Origin: JAPPHA01 sp963664045
Lineage (GTDB): Bacteria; Pseudomonadota; Alphaproteobacteria; Rhodobacterales; Rhodobacteraceae
DNA length: 64,000 bases
Direction of reading: 5' to 3'
NCBI GenBank assembly: GCA_963664045.2
Contig: CAXXGT010000001.1
Coordinates: 310,001-374,000 of the forward strand
Translations under genes and position numbers: made by a program
Shown here: positions 17,021 to 26,767 of the stretch, one piece after another
Numbering within the stretch: the stretch's first letter is position 1
How the letters are laid out: each line of letters begins with the position of its first letter
Notes under the pieces: generated by a model
Databases searched by the model: none
What the model saw: only the letters and a program-made list of their open reading frames with translations
What the model was told of the DNA's origin: nothing

Positions 17021-17950
17021 TTGGCGACCGGATTTAGGAATCGCGACGGCGGAACTGCCGGTCCGCACGAGACCCGAGCCTCCTTTACGAACTATGTGTG
17101 GTCGATCGTCAATGATCGGATTACGCTGGCGGCTGTCGTCTTTCTGGCACTGCTCTGTGTTTTCTCCGGCGGCGCGGAAATCCTGGCGCCTTACCCGCCG
17201 ACCGGCCTGAATCTTTCCGACAGAATGCTGCCACCCGGTGCAACCGGTTCGAAGGGGTCGTTCTACGTGCTCGGCACCGATGAACTGGGCCGCGACCTGT
17301 TTTCCAGGTTGATCTATGGTGCCCGCGTCTCCGTTTCGGTCGGTGTCCTTGGTGCCGTCGTTTCATGCGTGCTCGGCGTTGTCGCCGGACTCACGGCAGG
17401 CTATTTCGGCGGGCTGTACGAAGACATCATCATGCGTCTCGTTGACGGGATGCTGTCATTGCCATCCTTGCTCGTGGCCCTGTTCGTGCTGTTCGTGATT
17501 GGCGGAGGCTACGTCAATCTGATTCTCGTTTTTTCCGTGCTCCACTGGATGGTGTTCTGTCGCCTGTCCCGGGGATTGGCGCTTGATGCCCGCACGGCGA
17601 CCTATGTCCAGGCGGCCAGGACGCTCGGTGCGTCCCGAATTCGGATCGTTTTCAGGCATATCCTGCCCAATGTCATGGCGCCGATCATCGTCCTCTTCAC
17701 CCTGGAAATCGCGATTCTCATCCTCTCCGAGGCGTCGCTCAGCTTTCTTGGTTTCGGCGTTCAGCCTCCGGACCCGTCCTGGGGCCTCATGATCGCGGAC
17801 GGTCGAGAGCACATCCGTTCCGCGTGGTGGCTGGTGACTTTTCCGGGACTGGCGATCTTTTTGACGGCCCTGAGTCTGAACCTCATTGCAAACTGGGTCC
17901 GGGCCGTGACCGACCCGGTTCAACGCTGGCGCTGGCTCATAGGAACCTGA
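17021..17950 (+). CDS. ABC transporter permease, DppC type
   Basis: 309 aa from TTG at 17021, with GGAAAGAGGA just upstream; no ATG occurs at a plausible position. The family markers are YVLGTDELGRDLFSRLIYGA near residue 90, the EAA loop TYVQAARTLGASRIRIVFRH, and the C-terminal LSFLGFGVQPPDPSWG. It pairs with the DppB-like permease four bases upstream to form the membrane channel. Confidence 0.92.
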   Translation: MATGFRNRDGGTAGPHETRASFTNYVWSIVNDRITLAAVVFLALLCVFSGGAEILAPYPPTGLNLSDRMLPPGATGSKGSFYVLGTDELGRDLFSRLIYGARVSVSVGVLGAVVSCVLGVVAGLTAGYFGGLYEDIIMRLVDGMLSLPSLLVALFVLFVIGGGYVNLILVFSVLHWMVFCRLSRGLALDARTATYVQAARTLGASRIRIVFRHILPNVMAPIIVLFTLEIAILILSEASLSFLGFGVQPPDPSWGLMIADGREHIRSAWWLVTFPGLAIFLTALSLNLIANWVRAVTDPVQRWRWLIGT

Positions 17951-17962
17951 AGCGGGACTGCC

Positions 17963-19774
17963 ATGGAACCACTCGCCTCCATTCACGGATTGCGCATCGA
18001 GTTCCCGGCACTCGGCGGATCAGTGGTTGCGGTTCGCCGCGTCGACCTGCAGATCTCTCCCGGCGAGATATTGTGCATCGTGGGCGAGTCCGGCAGCGGA
18101 AAATCCGTTACATCGAATGCATTGATGCAATTGACCCGTTTTTCCGGCGGGCAGGTGACCAATGGCCAGCTGAACTTCGTTCGCCGCTCTGGCGAGGAAC
18201 TAAACCTGCGCTCCGCGGACGAGCGCCAGATGCGACGGATTCGCGGCAACGAGATCGGTATGGTCTTCCAGGAACCGATGGCTGCACTGAACCCGTCCTA
18301 TGCCGTCGGCTGGCAGTTGTCTGAAGGCCTGATGAAGCACCGGGGGTTGTCGAGGAAGGAGGCGTGGGAACGATCGCTGGAACTGCTCGTCAGGGTGCGG
18401 ATACCGGATCCGGAGCGCAGGCTGAGACAGTTCCCGCACGAACTCTCGGGCGGCATGTGTCAACGGGTTGTCATCGCAATGGCCGTAGCCTGTGAACCCC
18501 GACTGCTCATCGCCGATGAACCGACAACGGCACTTGACGTGACCGTTCAGGCCGAGATTCTGGCATTGATCAGGCGGTTGTGCAGCGAAACGGGAGCTGC
18601 CGTGCTCCTGATTACCCATGACATGGCCGTCGTTGCGCAGATGGCCGATCGGGTTGCCGTCATGCGCAGGGGTGAACTGGTCGAGGCCGGATCTGTCCGC
18701 CAGATCATCCTGCGACCACGGCACGCCTACACGCGCACGTTGTTGGCAGCGGTGCCGAAGATTGGTGAAATGGCCGGCAAACCGTCACCGGCACGGATCA
18801 GGACTTTCGGCGATGTGGACCGGAACGAAGAAACGCCTTGCGCAGGCGGGGATCGAATTCTCGAAGTCAGGAATCTCGTCAGGCGATTCCCTGTGCACGG
18901 TGGCCTGTTCAGACGGACGATCGCGAATGTCCACGCAGTCGAAGACGTGTCGTTCCGCGTGGGCGAGAAGGAGACGCTGGCGATGGTGGGTGAGTCCGGC
19001 AGCGGCAAGTCCACCGTCGGGCGTTGCATCCTGCAGCTGGAAGAACCGGATTCCGGCGAGATTCGGTTTCGCGGACGGGACCTTATGTCACTGTCGCGAC
19101 GGGAGATGCGAGACCGGCGCCGCAATATTCAAATGGTTTTTCAGGATCCGTACGGTTCGTTGAACCCGCAGATGCACGTGCTTGACCAGATTGCCGAGCC
19201 GATTCGGAACTTCGGCCTGGACAGCGGAAGCGCGCTCGAGGACCGCGTTGCGGACCTGCTGGACCGCGTCAAGATGTCGCGCCAGTTCCTCCGGCGATAT
19301 CCGAACGAACTCTCGGGCGGTCAGCGTCAACGGGTGGCAATTGCGCGTGCACTGGCAGTAAATCCCGAATTCATCGTCGCCGATGAAGCAGTGTCCTCGC
19401 TGGATGCATCCATACAGGCGCAGGTCCTGGACCTGATGATGAACCTTCAGTCCGACCTGGGTTTGTCGTATTTGTTCATCAGTCACGACATGGCGGTCGT
19501 CGAGCGCATTTCCCACTCCGTTGCCGTCATGTATCAGGGGCGAATCGTGGAAATGGGACGACGCAGCGACATCTTCGAACGTCCTCACCACCCCTATACC
19601 AGGTCCCTGCTTGCCGCGGTTCCGAAGATGGATCCGGCTGTCCGGATATCCCACAACGAAATCGATGCGAGACCGCTCCACACCCCGATCCATCCTGCAG
19701 GCCACGACCCTGGCCCCAGCCTCTACGACGAAATCATGCCCGGACATTTCCTGTTGCGAGACGGAATCCTGTGA
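17963..19774 (+). CDS. Fused dipeptide-type ABC ATPase (DppD-DppF in one chain)
   Basis: 603 aa containing two complete ATPase domains. Domain 1: Walker A GESGSGKS near residue 39, signature ELSGGMCQRVVIAMA, Walker B LLIADEPTTALD. Domain 2: Walker A GESGSGKSTVG near residue 348, signature ELSGGQRQRVAIARAL, Walker B FIVADEAVSSLD. In domain 2 the usual EP after Asp is EA, a mild deviation around the catalytic Glu, which is retained. Each half ends with the oligopeptide-type HPYTRSLLAAVP motif. It energises the operon's importer from the cytoplasm. Confidence 0.93.
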   Translation: MEPLASIHGLRIEFPALGGSVVAVRRVDLQISPGEILCIVGESGSGKSVTSNALMQLTRFSGGQVTNGQLNFVRRSGEELNLRSADERQMRRIRGNEIGMVFQEPMAALNPSYAVGWQLSEGLMKHRGLSRKEAWERSLELLVRVRIPDPERRLRQFPHELSGGMCQRVVIAMAVACEPRLLIADEPTTALDVTVQAEILALIRRLCSETGAAVLLITHDMAVVAQMADRVAVMRRGELVEAGSVRQIILRPRHAYTRTLLAAVPKIGEMAGKPSPARIRTFGDVDRNEETPCAGGDRILEVRNLVRRFPVHGGLFRRTIANVHAVEDVSFRVGEKETLAMVGESGSGKSTVGRCILQLEEPDSGEIRFRGRDLMSLSRREMRDRRRNIQMVFQDPYGSLNPQMHVLDQIAEPIRNFGLDSGSALEDRVADLLDRVKMSRQFLRRYPNELSGGQRQRVAIARALAVNPEFIVADEAVSSLDASIQAQVLDLMMNLQSDLGLSYLFISHDMAVVERISHSVAVMYQGRIVEMGRRSDIFERPHHPYTRSLLAAVPKMDPAVRISHNEIDARPLHTPIHPAGHDPGPSLYDEIMPGHFLLRDGIL

Positions 19775-19898
19775 GTCGGCAGACGTTGGGGTTCATCCAT
19801 CCCCGGGTCAGGGGGCGATGCCGGGAATCCTGTCAGGCCTGCATGGAAAACAGAGTGTCATGCGGGCACGAGGACATTGTGCTGGAGGGTAGCTGATC

Positions 19899-20654
19899 TT
19901 GATCGTGGGGGCCATACGAGACCGGGGAAGGGCGATTGGCTGGGCCCTGTTTTTCTCCGGCATCATGTTGGCGTGGTGGATCATGTTCACCATGGCCGGA
20001 ATGTCGGGACTGAATGTACTCGGGGAGGCTGTCGAGGCGAACATGATGCCCATGCATGGAATTCACGTGCTGTTTCCAATGTGGACGATCATGATGTTGG
20101 CCATGATGGGGCCGACACTGGCGCCGGTTCTCGTTTCCTTCGAGGCGCTGATCAACTCCGGGCACGCGAACCGCACGGGATGGACGGGTCTGATCGCGGG
20201 ATATGCTCTCGCCTGGTTCGGTTTCGCTGGGGCGATTGCATGCGTGCAAACAGGTCTTTTTCTGCTGGAGTTGATAGACCTGCTTGGAGCGGCGACGGTT
20301 CGATGGCTTCAGGCAGCTATTCTATTGGCGGTCGGAGGCTACCAGTTTACGCGGGCAAAGGAAGTCTGCCAGGGAATCTGCTTGTCTCCCACCTTGTTTT
20401 TCCTGGGGCGCTGGCGGCCCGGGTTTCGGGGCGGATTGCGAATGGGAATGGAATTCGGGGCGTATTGCGTCGCATGCTGTTGGGGATTCATGATGCTCGG
20501 ATTTGTTGGCGGAACCATGAACCTCTTGTGGATGGGACTTGCAACTGCGGTCATGATCCTCGAAAAGCTGCCGGAAATTGCGGCCTTCGTGACGAAGCCC
20601 CTGGGTATTATTCTTATGGTTTTCGGTTTGTTGCTGGCGGGAGGAATTCTATGA
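19899..20654 (+). CDS. DUF2182 membrane protein
   Basis: 251 aa from TTG at 19899 with GGAGGG upstream. It is strongly hydrophobic, with six or so membrane spans. The DUF2182 family hallmark is the methionine-rich MHGIHVLFPMWTIMMLAMMGPT and later FGAYCVACCWGFMMLGFVGG with a Cys pair. The family is annotated as predicted metal-binding integral membrane proteins with no proven function. Its stop overlaps the ATG of the next gene (ATGA), so the two proteins are coupled. It follows the peptide transporter but has its own upstream gap. Confidence 0.85.
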   Translation: MIVGAIRDRGRAIGWALFFSGIMLAWWIMFTMAGMSGLNVLGEAVEANMMPMHGIHVLFPMWTIMMLAMMGPTLAPVLVSFEALINSGHANRTGWTGLIAGYALAWFGFAGAIACVQTGLFLLELIDLLGAATVRWLQAAILLAVGGYQFTRAKEVCQGICLSPTLFFLGRWRPGFRGGLRMGMEFGAYCVACCWGFMMLGFVGGTMNLLWMGLATAVMILEKLPEIAAFVTKPLGIILMVFGLLLAGGIL

Positions 20655-21391
20655 CGCGAACGGCTGGAGCGAGGGAAAGTTCGATGCCCGGTACGGGAAA
20701 GGCCGGGATTCGTCGCAGAGACCGGCTGGAAGTCCTGGAACGGATCGACCAGCGCATGATCCCCACGCGCCGCCGACGGGAGCCGACTGACTGGCGAATC
20801 ACGGGGGAACTGTTCCTGAACTGTTCATGCACCGTTTTTTGCCCGTGTGTCGTCAGTCTGGGGAAACACCCGCCAACCGAGGGATACTGCCACGCATGGA
20901 TGGCGATCAGCATCGATGACGGGCATTTCGAAGGAGAAAGTCTTGCCGGTCTGAACGTCGGCCTGTTGGTCGACATTCCGGGGAGGATGGCGGAAGGCAA
21001 CTGGAAGGTTGCTGCGTATGTTGACGACCGTGCGACCCAAAAGGCCTATAATGGAATTCTGAAGGTCCTGTCGGGATCAGCAGGCGGGACGACGGGCTTG
21101 TTCACCATGCTTGTGAGCACGATCATCCACGCCGAAAGAACCAAGGTCGAGATCGTCAAGGGAAATCGGCGCCGTTCGATTGTCGTGGGAAGGAAAATCC
21201 AGGGGGAGATCGAGGAAGTTGCCGGACTGAACCCGGATGAACAGGTCGTCATTCGGAATACCCGCTACTGGGTCGGCCCCGACATCGTCGTCGCGAAAGG
21301 ATTGCGGTCGCGACTCCGTGACCATGGCAGGGTATGGGACTTCGACGGCAAGTCGGCAGAAATTTGCAGGATTGACTGGTCCGGCCCGTGA
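20651..21391 (+). CDS. DUF1326 domain protein
   Basis: 246 aa, soluble. The cysteine-rich motif LNCSCTVFCPCVVSLGKHP near residue 57 is the DUF1326 signature (C-x-C-x4-C-x-C), suited to metal binding. An unusual basic N-terminal extension of about 45 residues precedes it. The start overlaps the DUF2182 stop. DUF1326 and DUF2182 genes are commonly paired, so they probably act together at the membrane; the process is unknown. Confidence 0.85.
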   Translation: MTRTAGARESSMPGTGKAGIRRRDRLEVLERIDQRMIPTRRRREPTDWRITGELFLNCSCTVFCPCVVSLGKHPPTEGYCHAWMAISIDDGHFEGESLAGLNVGLLVDIPGRMAEGNWKVAAYVDDRATQKAYNGILKVLSGSAGGTTGLFTMLVSTIIHAERTKVEIVKGNRRRSIVVGRKIQGEIEEVAGLNPDEQVVIRNTRYWVGPDIVVAKGLRSRLRDHGRVWDFDGKSAEICRIDWSGP

Positions 21392-21464
21392 CGCGAGCCT
21401 TCATGCCATGGGCATATGCGGTTTCGCGAACGGTTCGGCGACAAGAAGAGGCAAGGAAAGCACC

Positions 21465-22457
21465 ATGAATTTCAACGCGCTTGTGGTGAGAAAGCAACCA
21501 GAAGGGACAACGACCGCCGCAGTCGAGCAGGTTGGCAAGGATGATCTTCCCGACGGGGACGTGACCGTTGCCGTCGAGTATTCGACCGTGAATTACAAGG
21601 ACGGTCTCTGCCTGGGGCCTGGAGGCGGACTCGTCAGGAATTATCCGCATGTTCCGGGGGTCGACTTTGCCGGAATGGTCGAATGTTCGGATGACGGGCG
21701 TTTTCAGCCGGGTGACAGGGTTGTTCTCACGGGTTGGCGCGTCGGGGAGGTCCGGTGGGGGGGATATGCCCAGAAGGCGCGTGTCAAGGCAGATTGGCTG
21801 GTTCACGTCCCCGAAGGACTGACAACACGACATGCCATGATTGTCGGGACCGCCGGGTTCACGTCAATGCTGGCGGTCATGACACTGGAAGACCATGGCT
21901 TGGAACCGGGTAACGGTCCCGTGCTCGTGACCGGTGCGGCCGGGGGCGTCGGTTCGGTCGCAACGGCTATTCTTGCCAGGCTCGGGTATGAGGTTGCCGC
22001 GGTGACCGGCAGGGCTGAAACAAGGGACTACCTGACGTCTCTCGGAGCTTCCGAGATAATTGACCGGAACCAGATTGACGAAACCGTCAAGCGCCCGCTT
22101 GAATCGGAGAGATGGGCAGGGTGTGTCGACGCTGTTGGCGGAAAAATGCTCGCCCGGGTGCTTGGCCAGATGAAGTACGGTTCGTCCGTCGCTGCGGTTG
22201 GTCTCGCTGGGGGGGGCAATGTGCCGGCTTCGATCATCCCGTTTCTCCTGCGTGGCGTCAGTTTGCTCGGAATAGACAGTGTCCTTCAACCGCATGCCAA
22301 CAGAGTGCGCGTTTGGGACCGGATTGCATCGGGCGTTCCCGGCGAATTGCTCGAGTCGATGGCGCAACCGGCGACGCTGTCCGATTTGCCTGACCTCGGG
22401 TCCAGGATTCTCAAGGGCAAGGTCAAGGGGCGGGTCATCGTTGACGTGAACGCGTAG
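21465..22457 (+). CDS. acuI: MDR-type acryloyl-CoA reductase
   Basis: 330 aa, zinc-free medium-chain dehydrogenase/reductase. N-terminal NFNALVVRKQPEG, then VEYSTVNYKDGL and PGVDFAGMV are characteristic of the YhdH/AcuI subgroup. The NADPH-binding loop is VTGAAGGVGSVATAILA near residue 150. AcuI reduces toxic acryloyl-CoA to propionyl-CoA, as in DMSP or 3-hydroxypropionate metabolism. AAGGAAAG precedes the ATG by four bases. No DMSP genes are adjacent, so a general detoxifying role is equally possible. Confidence 0.85.
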   Translation: MNFNALVVRKQPEGTTTAAVEQVGKDDLPDGDVTVAVEYSTVNYKDGLCLGPGGGLVRNYPHVPGVDFAGMVECSDDGRFQPGDRVVLTGWRVGEVRWGGYAQKARVKADWLVHVPEGLTTRHAMIVGTAGFTSMLAVMTLEDHGLEPGNGPVLVTGAAGGVGSVATAILARLGYEVAAVTGRAETRDYLTSLGASEIIDRNQIDETVKRPLESERWAGCVDAVGGKMLARVLGQMKYGSSVAAVGLAGGGNVPASIIPFLLRGVSLLGIDSVLQPHANRVRVWDRIASGVPGELLESMAQPATLSDLPDLGSRILKGKVKGRVIVDVNA

Positions 22458-22569
22458 ACTGCGGTCATCATGCGGTGAGCATGGGAAAATTCCTGAATTC
22501 GTTTCGCATCCCGCTTTGCCCCGGAGTTCCCCGGGATGGGTGGCTGAAATGCCAACAGGGAAATCCTTG

Positions 22570-23145
22570 TCAAACGCTTAGTCTCATGATGTAACGACGA
22601 CTGCCGGCGCGGCCGACTTCGACAAAACCGGCGTTTCTGAACGATTCGACTAGTCCCATGAAGCGATAGCTCGGAGAGTCCCCGTCTACCGGGTAGGCTT
22701 CGATCACGCGCGCGTCGCGGGCACGTGCCGTTGAAACGGCAGCGTCGAGCAACCCCGGGAACAGACCGCGTCCTCGATACGCCCTTTTGACAAAGAAGCA
22801 GGTAATTGACCAAATTCGGATTTCATCTTCATCGCCGATTTCCGGGCCTCCGAGTTTCCGGAACGTCGGTCTCGGCGCAACCGAGCACCAGCCGACCGGG
22901 GTCTGTTCGTGATAGGCGATGATACCGACAGGCACCCCTTTGGTGACAAGATCGTGTAGTTGTGTCCGCAACATTCGTTTTCGTTCGTCTTTCGGCCACT
23001 TTGAGGCGCCAAAGGGTTTTGGTCGCCAAACCATGCACCAGCAATATGAAGGGCCGCCCCGGCCTTCGAAAAGTTCGACGAGATCCTCCCAATTGGCGTT
23101 GTCGACGGCACGAAACCGGAACCTCTGGCCACGATTATCGGCCAT
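22570..23145 (-). CDS. GNAT-family N-acetyltransferase
   Basis: 191 aa. The acetyl-CoA-binding motif A is seen as FVKRAYRGRGLFPGLLDAAVSTAR (residues about 125-148), preceded by PVGWCSVAPRP and IWSITCF. The YCWCMVWRP and RKRMLRTQLH stretch near residue 35 occurs in a GNAT subgroup of unknown substrate. It converges with the reductase gene on the opposite strand. Confidence 0.85.
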   Translation of the reverse strand: MADNRGQRFRFRAVDNANWEDLVELFEGRGGPSYCWCMVWRPKPFGASKWPKDERKRMLRTQLHDLVTKGVPVGIIAYHEQTPVGWCSVAPRPTFRKLGGPEIGDEDEIRIWSITCFFVKRAYRGRGLFPGLLDAAVSTARARDARVIEAYPVDGDSPSYRFMGLVESFRNAGFVEVGRAGSRRYIMRLSV

Positions 23146-23514
23146 TTCAGGGATCTCCCGACTTGCGTTCTTGCGCCCGATGGCCGAAGACCGAAACCTC
23201 TTTGTCCGGTGTCGTATCGTCGATGCACCGTGCCTGGCACGAGCCCGCGATTAACCCTGTTCTCCGCCGTCGCGCAAGGATTGCCCGGAAAGGAGTGTTC
23301 AGGAGCGGCGTAGACCGATGATCGACGAGCAAAAGGGGGCTGGGGCCGTGAGCCAGATCAGGAATCCTCAGATCGACCATGTGACGGAAAGACATCGGAA
23401 TTCCGGACCTTCCTTGACATTGATCGCCACTGCAGAATCCAGGCGCCTTGAATGCATGTTTTCCACTGAATTGCGAATTCATGGCCTCCGCACCGGAAAT
23501 CACCGGTAGGTCGC

Positions 23515-25386
23515 ATGTGGTTCTCTGATCTCTTTGATCTTGACCGAAAGGTACCGGGTAGCCCGCCCGGTTCCCTCTTGCAGTTTTACTTTTGGTGCCT
23601 TCAAGGGGCAGTTCCCGTCATTGGCACCGGCGTAATTTTCTCGATGGCTGCCGGTACGCTCGAGGTCTACACGGCGCTGATTCTCGGCATCGTGATCGAT
23701 CGCGTTGTCAATACAGACCCGAGCAGTCTGTTCGCGGAAAACGTTGTCCTCCTGATCGGGGCGACCGCGTTTTTCCTCATCTTGCGTCCGATCATCATCG
23801 GACTGAGTTCATTGATCTCGTCGATACTCATCGCTCCCAATGTCGATGCACTCGTGCTGGCGAGACTGCATCGTCACACGATCGAGCAATCTGTTTCCTT
23901 TTTTGATGATGACTTCGCTGGCAGAATTGCACAAAGACTGCTCCAGACGTCGCGGGCAATTACCGATACGGTGGTCGAAGTCGTCAACGTCGTTTCCTTT
24001 GCTCTGGCATCCCTCGTCGGTTCGCTTGTTCTGCTGGCATCGATCGATTCCCGCGTTTCCGCTTCTTTGGGGGTTTGGCTCGTCATTTACGCAGTCATGA
24101 TCCGCTGGTTCATGCCTCGAATTCGGGTTCGGTCCCGCAACAGGGCTGGTGCACGGTCGATGCTTTCCGGCCAGATCGTCGACACGATTACCAACATCCG
24201 TACCGTCAAGCTGTTTGCTCATAACCGACACGAAGACAAGGCTGCTCTGAAGGCTTTGCAGAATTTCAGGCAGAACGCGCTTGGCTTCGGCAAGGTTGCG
24301 ACGGCATTCAGGTTTTCGTTGATGTCGGTTTCCGGCCTTCTCCCCGTAACCCTGGTTGGAGGCACGTTGCTCCTTTGGACACAGGGCGAGGCGACGGCGG
24401 GCGACATTGCCGCGACGGGCGCCGTGTCCCTCAGGATCGCCCAGATGTCCGGTTGGGTCAGTTTTGTTCTCATGGCGGTTTACGCCAATGTGGGCGAAGC
24501 CGAGGATGGAATGCGGACATTCGCTGTCCCTCACGGCCTGCTCGACGGGCCGCGTGCGTTGGCCCTTCCCAGGGTAGAAGGGCGGATCGTTTACGAGAAT
24601 GTCTCGTTTGCGTACGGCAGGCACGGAGGCGGCCTTGAAAATGTCAGTCTAGTCATCCAACCGGGCGAACATGTCGGATTTGTCGGCGAATCCGGCGCGG
24701 GAAAGTCGACCTTCGCCGCACTTCTGATGCGCTTGTACGATCCGGAGGGCGGCAGAATCCTGTTGGACGGTTACGACCTTCGGGATGTGACGCAGGAGAG
24801 CCTGAGGCGTCAGATCAGCATGGTTACCCAGGAGACGGCAATGTTCAATCGCTCGGCCCTCGAGAACATCGCTTATGGCAGCCCCGGCGCGTCCCGCGAG
24901 GAGGTTATCGAGGCCGCACGACAGGCCGAGGCGCACGAGTTCATTTTGGGGCTCACCGATCAGCACGGTCGTACCGGTTACCAAACCCATCTCGGGGAAC
25001 GCGGGGTCCGGCTATCAGGGGGGCAACGCCAGCGAATCGCCTTGGCCAGGGCAGTTCTCAAGGATGCACCGATTCTCGTGCTCGATGAAGCGACCTCGGC
25101 GCTCGACTCGACCGTGGAGGCGTCGATTCAGGACGCGTTGCGAAAAGTGATGGAGAACAAGACTGTCATTGCCATTGCACACCGGCTTTCGACCATTCTT
25201 CGGATGCACACGATCGTCGTCCTCGAGAACGGTCGAGTCGTCGAGCAGGGCACGCATGAAGAACTGCTGAACAAGGGGGGTGTCTTTGCCAGGCACTGGG
25301 ACAAACAGATCGGTGGTTTTATCGGAATCGATCATGACAAGGAGTTCGCCGGTCATGGCTTTGGTCATTCGAAATTCGGGTCCTGA
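23515..25386 (+). CDS. ABC transporter, fused permease and ATPase (exporter type)
   Basis: 623 aa half-transporter that would work as a dimer. Residues 1-330 hold about six membrane helices (ABC type-1 exporter fold, with SVSFFDDDFAGRIAQRLLQTSR, a typical coupling-helix region). The ATPase domain has Walker A GESGAGKSTFAALL, signature RLSGGQRQRIALARA and Walker B ILVLDEATSALD, then an H-loop AHRLST. It is closest in style to multidrug/lipid exporters such as MsbA or the YddA/MdlB group; the substrate is unknown. Confidence 0.92.
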   Translation: MWFSDLFDLDRKVPGSPPGSLLQFYFWCLQGAVPVIGTGVIFSMAAGTLEVYTALILGIVIDRVVNTDPSSLFAENVVLLIGATAFFLILRPIIIGLSSLISSILIAPNVDALVLARLHRHTIEQSVSFFDDDFAGRIAQRLLQTSRAITDTVVEVVNVVSFALASLVGSLVLLASIDSRVSASLGVWLVIYAVMIRWFMPRIRVRSRNRAGARSMLSGQIVDTITNIRTVKLFAHNRHEDKAALKALQNFRQNALGFGKVATAFRFSLMSVSGLLPVTLVGGTLLLWTQGEATAGDIAATGAVSLRIAQMSGWVSFVLMAVYANVGEAEDGMRTFAVPHGLLDGPRALALPRVEGRIVYENVSFAYGRHGGGLENVSLVIQPGEHVGFVGESGAGKSTFAALLMRLYDPEGGRILLDGYDLRDVTQESLRRQISMVTQETAMFNRSALENIAYGSPGASREEVIEAARQAEAHEFILGLTDQHGRTGYQTHLGERGVRLSGGQRQRIALARAVLKDAPILVLDEATSALDSTVEASIQDALRKVMENKTVIAIAHRLSTILRMHTIVVLENGRVVEQGTHEELLNKGGVFARHWDKQIGGFIGIDHDKEFAGHGFGHSKFGS

Positions 25387-25445
25387 TGGCCTTGGTCGAT
25401 TCCAGTACCTACCAGATTTGCAGCATGTGAATCGGGAGCAAGAGA

Positions 25446-26669
25446 GTGAAACTTGACGTGGGTTTCGCCAGGAGCCAGTTTCCGGCCTTTTCCGATCCGG
25501 GATTGTCCTCATCGGCATTTTTTGAAAACGCGGGTGGAACCTACGCTTGCCGCCAGGTCATCGACAGGCTGGCCCGGTTTTATCGTGAGCGCAAGGTGCA
25601 GCCTTATGGCGAATTCGAAAGGTCGATCGTTGGCGGAAAGGAAATGGACGAGGCTCGAACCCGTCTTGCCGCTGCCATCGGGGTTGAAATGGACGAGCTG
25701 TCATTTGGTCCGTCGACGACGCAGAATACATATGTTCTGGCACAGGCATTCCGGTCGATCCTGGGAAGCGGCAACGCAATTGTCGTCACTGAACAGGATC
25801 ACGAAGCGAACGTTGGCCCGTGGTCCAGGCTCGCTGACGCCGGAGTGACGGTTCGCGTCTGGAAATTGGATCCGGAAACCGGCCACCTGCCGATCAGTGG
25901 CCTTGAATCCCTTCTGGACCGGCGAGTGAAACTGGTTTGTTTCCCACACTGTTCAAACATCGTTGGTGAAATCAATCCGGTGAAGACGATTTGCCAGATG
26001 GCGAAAGACGCCGGTGCCTGGACCTGTGTTGACGGCGTGAGCTATGCTCCGCATGGTCTTCCGAATGTACGGAGTCTGGGCGCAGACATATACCTGTTCT
26101 CGACGTACAAGACCTATGGCCCGCATCAGGGCGTCATGGCGGTACGCAGGGAACTGGGAAATCGGCTTCCGAACCAGGGCCACGAATTCAATGCGGGATA
26201 CCCGGTTCACAGATTGACGCCAGCCGGCCCTGACCATGCCCAGGTTGCCGCGTCAGCGGGGATTCTGGACTACGTTGACCTGCTGAATGAACATCACCGG
26301 GGAACCTGTAAACGACCCGATGCGCGGTGCGCATACGTCGCGGGGTTGATGCGGGAACACGAGACCAGAGTCCTGAAGCCTCTGTTGGATTGGTTATCCC
26401 GCGTGAATGCCGTCCGCTTGATTGGTTCAGAAATTGCTGAGGAGAAAGTGCCGACCGTGTCGGTTTTACTGGACCGGCCGGGACAAACCGTCGCGGCCGC
26501 TCTCTCCACCCATGGAATCATGGCCGGCGGAGGGCATTTTTATGGAGTACGATGCCTCAAGGCCCTCGGAATCGACCCGACTCACGGTGTTCTTCGACTG
26601 AGCTTTGTCCACTACACCGAGGCAGATGATGTTACACGGCTGATTGACGCTCTTGAAAAGGTGATTTGA
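25446..26669 (+). CDS. Aminotransferase class V-fold protein (cysteine desulfurase-like)
   Basis: 407 aa from GTG at 25446, preceded by GGGAGCAAGAG. The fold-type I PLP enzyme shows FFENAGGTYACRQVID at the N-terminus, FGPSTTQNTYVLAQAF, VTEQDHEANVGPW, VCFPHCSNIVGEINPV, and the probable PLP lysine in YLFSTYKTYGPHQGVM near residue 222. It resembles cysteine desulfurase-like, SAM-independent class V proteins. It lies 59 bases after the exporter gene in the same direction; a shared operon is possible. No scaffold protein for Fe-S assembly is nearby. Confidence 0.85.
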   Translation: MKLDVGFARSQFPAFSDPGLSSSAFFENAGGTYACRQVIDRLARFYRERKVQPYGEFERSIVGGKEMDEARTRLAAAIGVEMDELSFGPSTTQNTYVLAQAFRSILGSGNAIVVTEQDHEANVGPWSRLADAGVTVRVWKLDPETGHLPISGLESLLDRRVKLVCFPHCSNIVGEINPVKTICQMAKDAGAWTCVDGVSYAPHGLPNVRSLGADIYLFSTYKTYGPHQGVMAVRRELGNRLPNQGHEFNAGYPVHRLTPAGPDHAQVAASAGILDYVDLLNEHHRGTCKRPDARCAYVAGLMREHETRVLKPLLDWLSRVNAVRLIGSEIAEEKVPTVSVLLDRPGQTVAAALSTHGIMAGGGHFYGVRCLKALGIDPTHGVLRLSFVHYTEADDVTRLIDALEKVI

Positions 26670-26767
26670 CGTCGGTTGTCCTTTCCACGGACGACCTTGC
26701 GACAATGTCCGACGGCGAAACGAGCGGGAGTCAGGGCCGGTCGAAGATTACTGGAATCGTTCCGGAC

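Noticed and set aside
14369..19774. Nickel or heme importer instead of peptide/opine importer
   Set aside because: The binding protein and double ATPase fit the broad peptide family; nothing in the sequence or neighbours favours a metal or heme substrate.
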